From an uncultured Clostridia bacterium (GTDB taxonomy: Bacteria > Bacillota > Clostridia > Oscillospirales > Acutalibacteraceae), in the NCBI GenBank assembly GCA_946499275.1, contig CAMMRL010000017.1, positions 1-42,240 of the forward strand: a stretch of DNA of 42,240 bases, given 5' to 3'. Below, piece by piece: positions 41,410-42,240 of the stretch. The notes under the pieces were generated by a model that was given only the letters and a program-made list of their open reading frames with translations, searched no databases and had not been told where the DNA came from. Within the stretch, counting starts at the first letter, position 1, and every line of letters begins with the position of its first letter. The position numbers and the translations under genes were made by a program.

Positions 41410-42240
41410 CTATTCGTTTGTTCCGCGCTTTCTAAATAGGATAACCCCCAGTGCTATCATGGCCGCTATCATCAGGACTATCAATGGCAGCACCGTCGTC
41501 TCCCCTGTCTCCGGCGAGCCGGTACCGCCTTGACTGTTGTCTGTGGTTCCGCCCAGATCGCTGCTGTCGGTGATGCCCGGAGCACCGCTGCTGGCGATAC
41601 CCGGATTGTTGCTACCGGTGGTACTGGGATCGCTGCCGTCGGTGGTACCCGGATCATTGCTGCCCGTCGTGCTTTGCTGTTTCAGTTCTGCCAGTGTATA
41701 AATACTGAAATGGTCGGTTTCAAAGGAAAGGGACTTTTTATCCCCGCTTAAAGTAAAGGCAACCTGTGCCAGGGTTCCGTCATCGGCGATATGGCAGACC
41801 GCTAACCGCTCGGCAACATAACTGGAAGGAACCGGCATAGTGATCTTTACTTTGCCGTCCGGCTGCACTTCGTTTCCATTTGACAAAAGCGAAATATCAA
41901 AGGCTTCAAATTTCTGTGCCTTTTCCTTGAGCGCATTGCCAACCATAACGTATTTGTCACCGCTGGATAGTTTCTCTACCCGCAAGGCTGTATTTCCCGG
42001 GACAACACCACCTTCCGCATCAAACCGGATCCCGGTTTCTTCATCGGCGAGGGAAACGGGCGGCTCCGTCACGTTAATGGTAACGGTAGCGGTAGGGCTG
42101 TAACGATAGTCTTCCAGGATAATGGGATTGTTGTTTTCATCCAGAACGAGACTATAATCTTCGTTCCATTTAAAATCGGCCAGGCATTCGCAGGTCATAA
42201 TCTGCTGATAGGTGATTTTCAGCTTGATCGTGCCCGCCCC
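41410..42240 (-). CDS. LPxTG-type cell-surface protein, C-terminal part (cut by window edge)
   Basis: The frame is open to the right edge (visible start GAGTIKLKITYQQIMTCE); an internal Met at 42196-42198 is not the start. Residues seen: a beta-rich extracellular region (for example TVTINVTEPPVSL, VQPDGKVKITMPVPSSYV), then a low-complexity Gly/Ser/Thr/Asp stalk (about the next 55 residues), then the sorting signal SPETGETTVLPLIVLMIAAM with a transmembrane segment and the basic tail FRKRGTNE. SPETG fits the (S/N/P)PxTG motif used by clostridial class B-type sortases such as C. difficile SrtB rather than LPxTG. The stalk is encoded by imperfect DNA repeats, which could vary in number. Size, ligand and domains upstream are unknown. 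Confidence 0.85.
   Translation of the reverse strand, partial: GAGTIKLKITYQQIMTCECLADFKWNEDYSLVLDENNNPIILEDYRYSPTATVTINVTEPPVSLADEETGIRFDAEGGVVPGNTALRVEKLSSGDKYVMVGNALKEKAQKFEAFDISLLSNGNEVQPDGKVKITMPVPSSYVAERLAVCHIADDGTLAQVAFTLSGDKKSLSFETDHFSIYTLAELKQQSTTGSNDPGTTDGSDPSTTGSNNPGIASSGAPGITDSSDLGGTTDNSQGGTGSPETGETTVLPLIVLMIAAMIALGVILFRKRGTNE

Overview
The window looks like a chromosomal segment of an anaerobic, spore-forming member of the Clostridia. The best guess is Oscillospirales (Ruminococcaceae/Oscillospiraceae-like), judged from gene content and high GC; no 16S gene is present to prove it. Coding density is high and most genes lie on the minus strand. Evidence for the lifestyle: spore-coat basement genes (spoVM, spoIVA, sipL), other sporulation genes (yunB, ytfJ, dacB-like), a PerR/reverse-rubrerythrin oxidative-stress pair, and biotin-dependent carboxyl-transfer genes.

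Layout. 1-3782 (minus): sipL-spoIVA behind a good sigma-E promoter, followed by an M23 peptidase cut by the left edge. 4068-7027: an Eis-type acetyltransferase (minus) and a divergent, secreted and membrane-anchored PIG-L deacetylase (plus). 7343-7540: a tRNA-Ser(GGA) with promoter and terminator. 7700-8566: an AT-rich island with a frameshifted GyrI-like effector-binding gene. 8655-11515 (minus): ligA and the sporulation gene yunB.

11822-26392 (minus): one long housekeeping cluster, in transcription order yicC-remA-gmk-rpoZ-priA-def-fmt-yugP-rsmB-rlmN-prpC-prkC-rsgA-thiN-(47-aa membrane ORF)-spoVM. It follows the order known from Bacillus, but coaBC and rpe are missing from their usual places and a zinc protease is inserted. 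It covers RNA polymerase omega, GMP synthesis, replication restart, initiator-tRNA formylation, rRNA methylation, the PrkC/PrpC kinase-phosphatase switch and ribosome maturation, and ends in the tiny sporulation gene spoVM.

26424-29801 (minus): three genes resembling the 12S, 1.3S and 5S subunits of transcarboxylase. The 12S-like subunit has lost conserved active-site segments. 29983-36242 (minus): an operon of M50 protease, scpA, scpB, DUF2953, ytfJ, dacB-like D,D-carboxypeptidase, RluB-type pseudouridine synthase and a small GNAT-like protein. 36386-39814 (plus): rpmB, then ppa-pncA-pncB, which together look like an NAD-salvage unit. 39941-41154 (plus): perR and reverse rubrerythrin, each preceded by a PerR-box-like palindrome. 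41360-42240 (minus): the C-terminal part of a surface protein with an SPETG sorting signal.

The spore-coat basement proteins known to act together (SpoVM on the membrane, SpoIVA polymer, SipL bridge) are all here, about 8-10 kb apart. I saw no CRISPR array, insertion sequence, phage module or classical defence system. The most unusual items are the eroded carboxyltransferase subunit, the unannotatable-by-size 47-aa membrane ORF beside spoVM, and the broken AT-rich gene.
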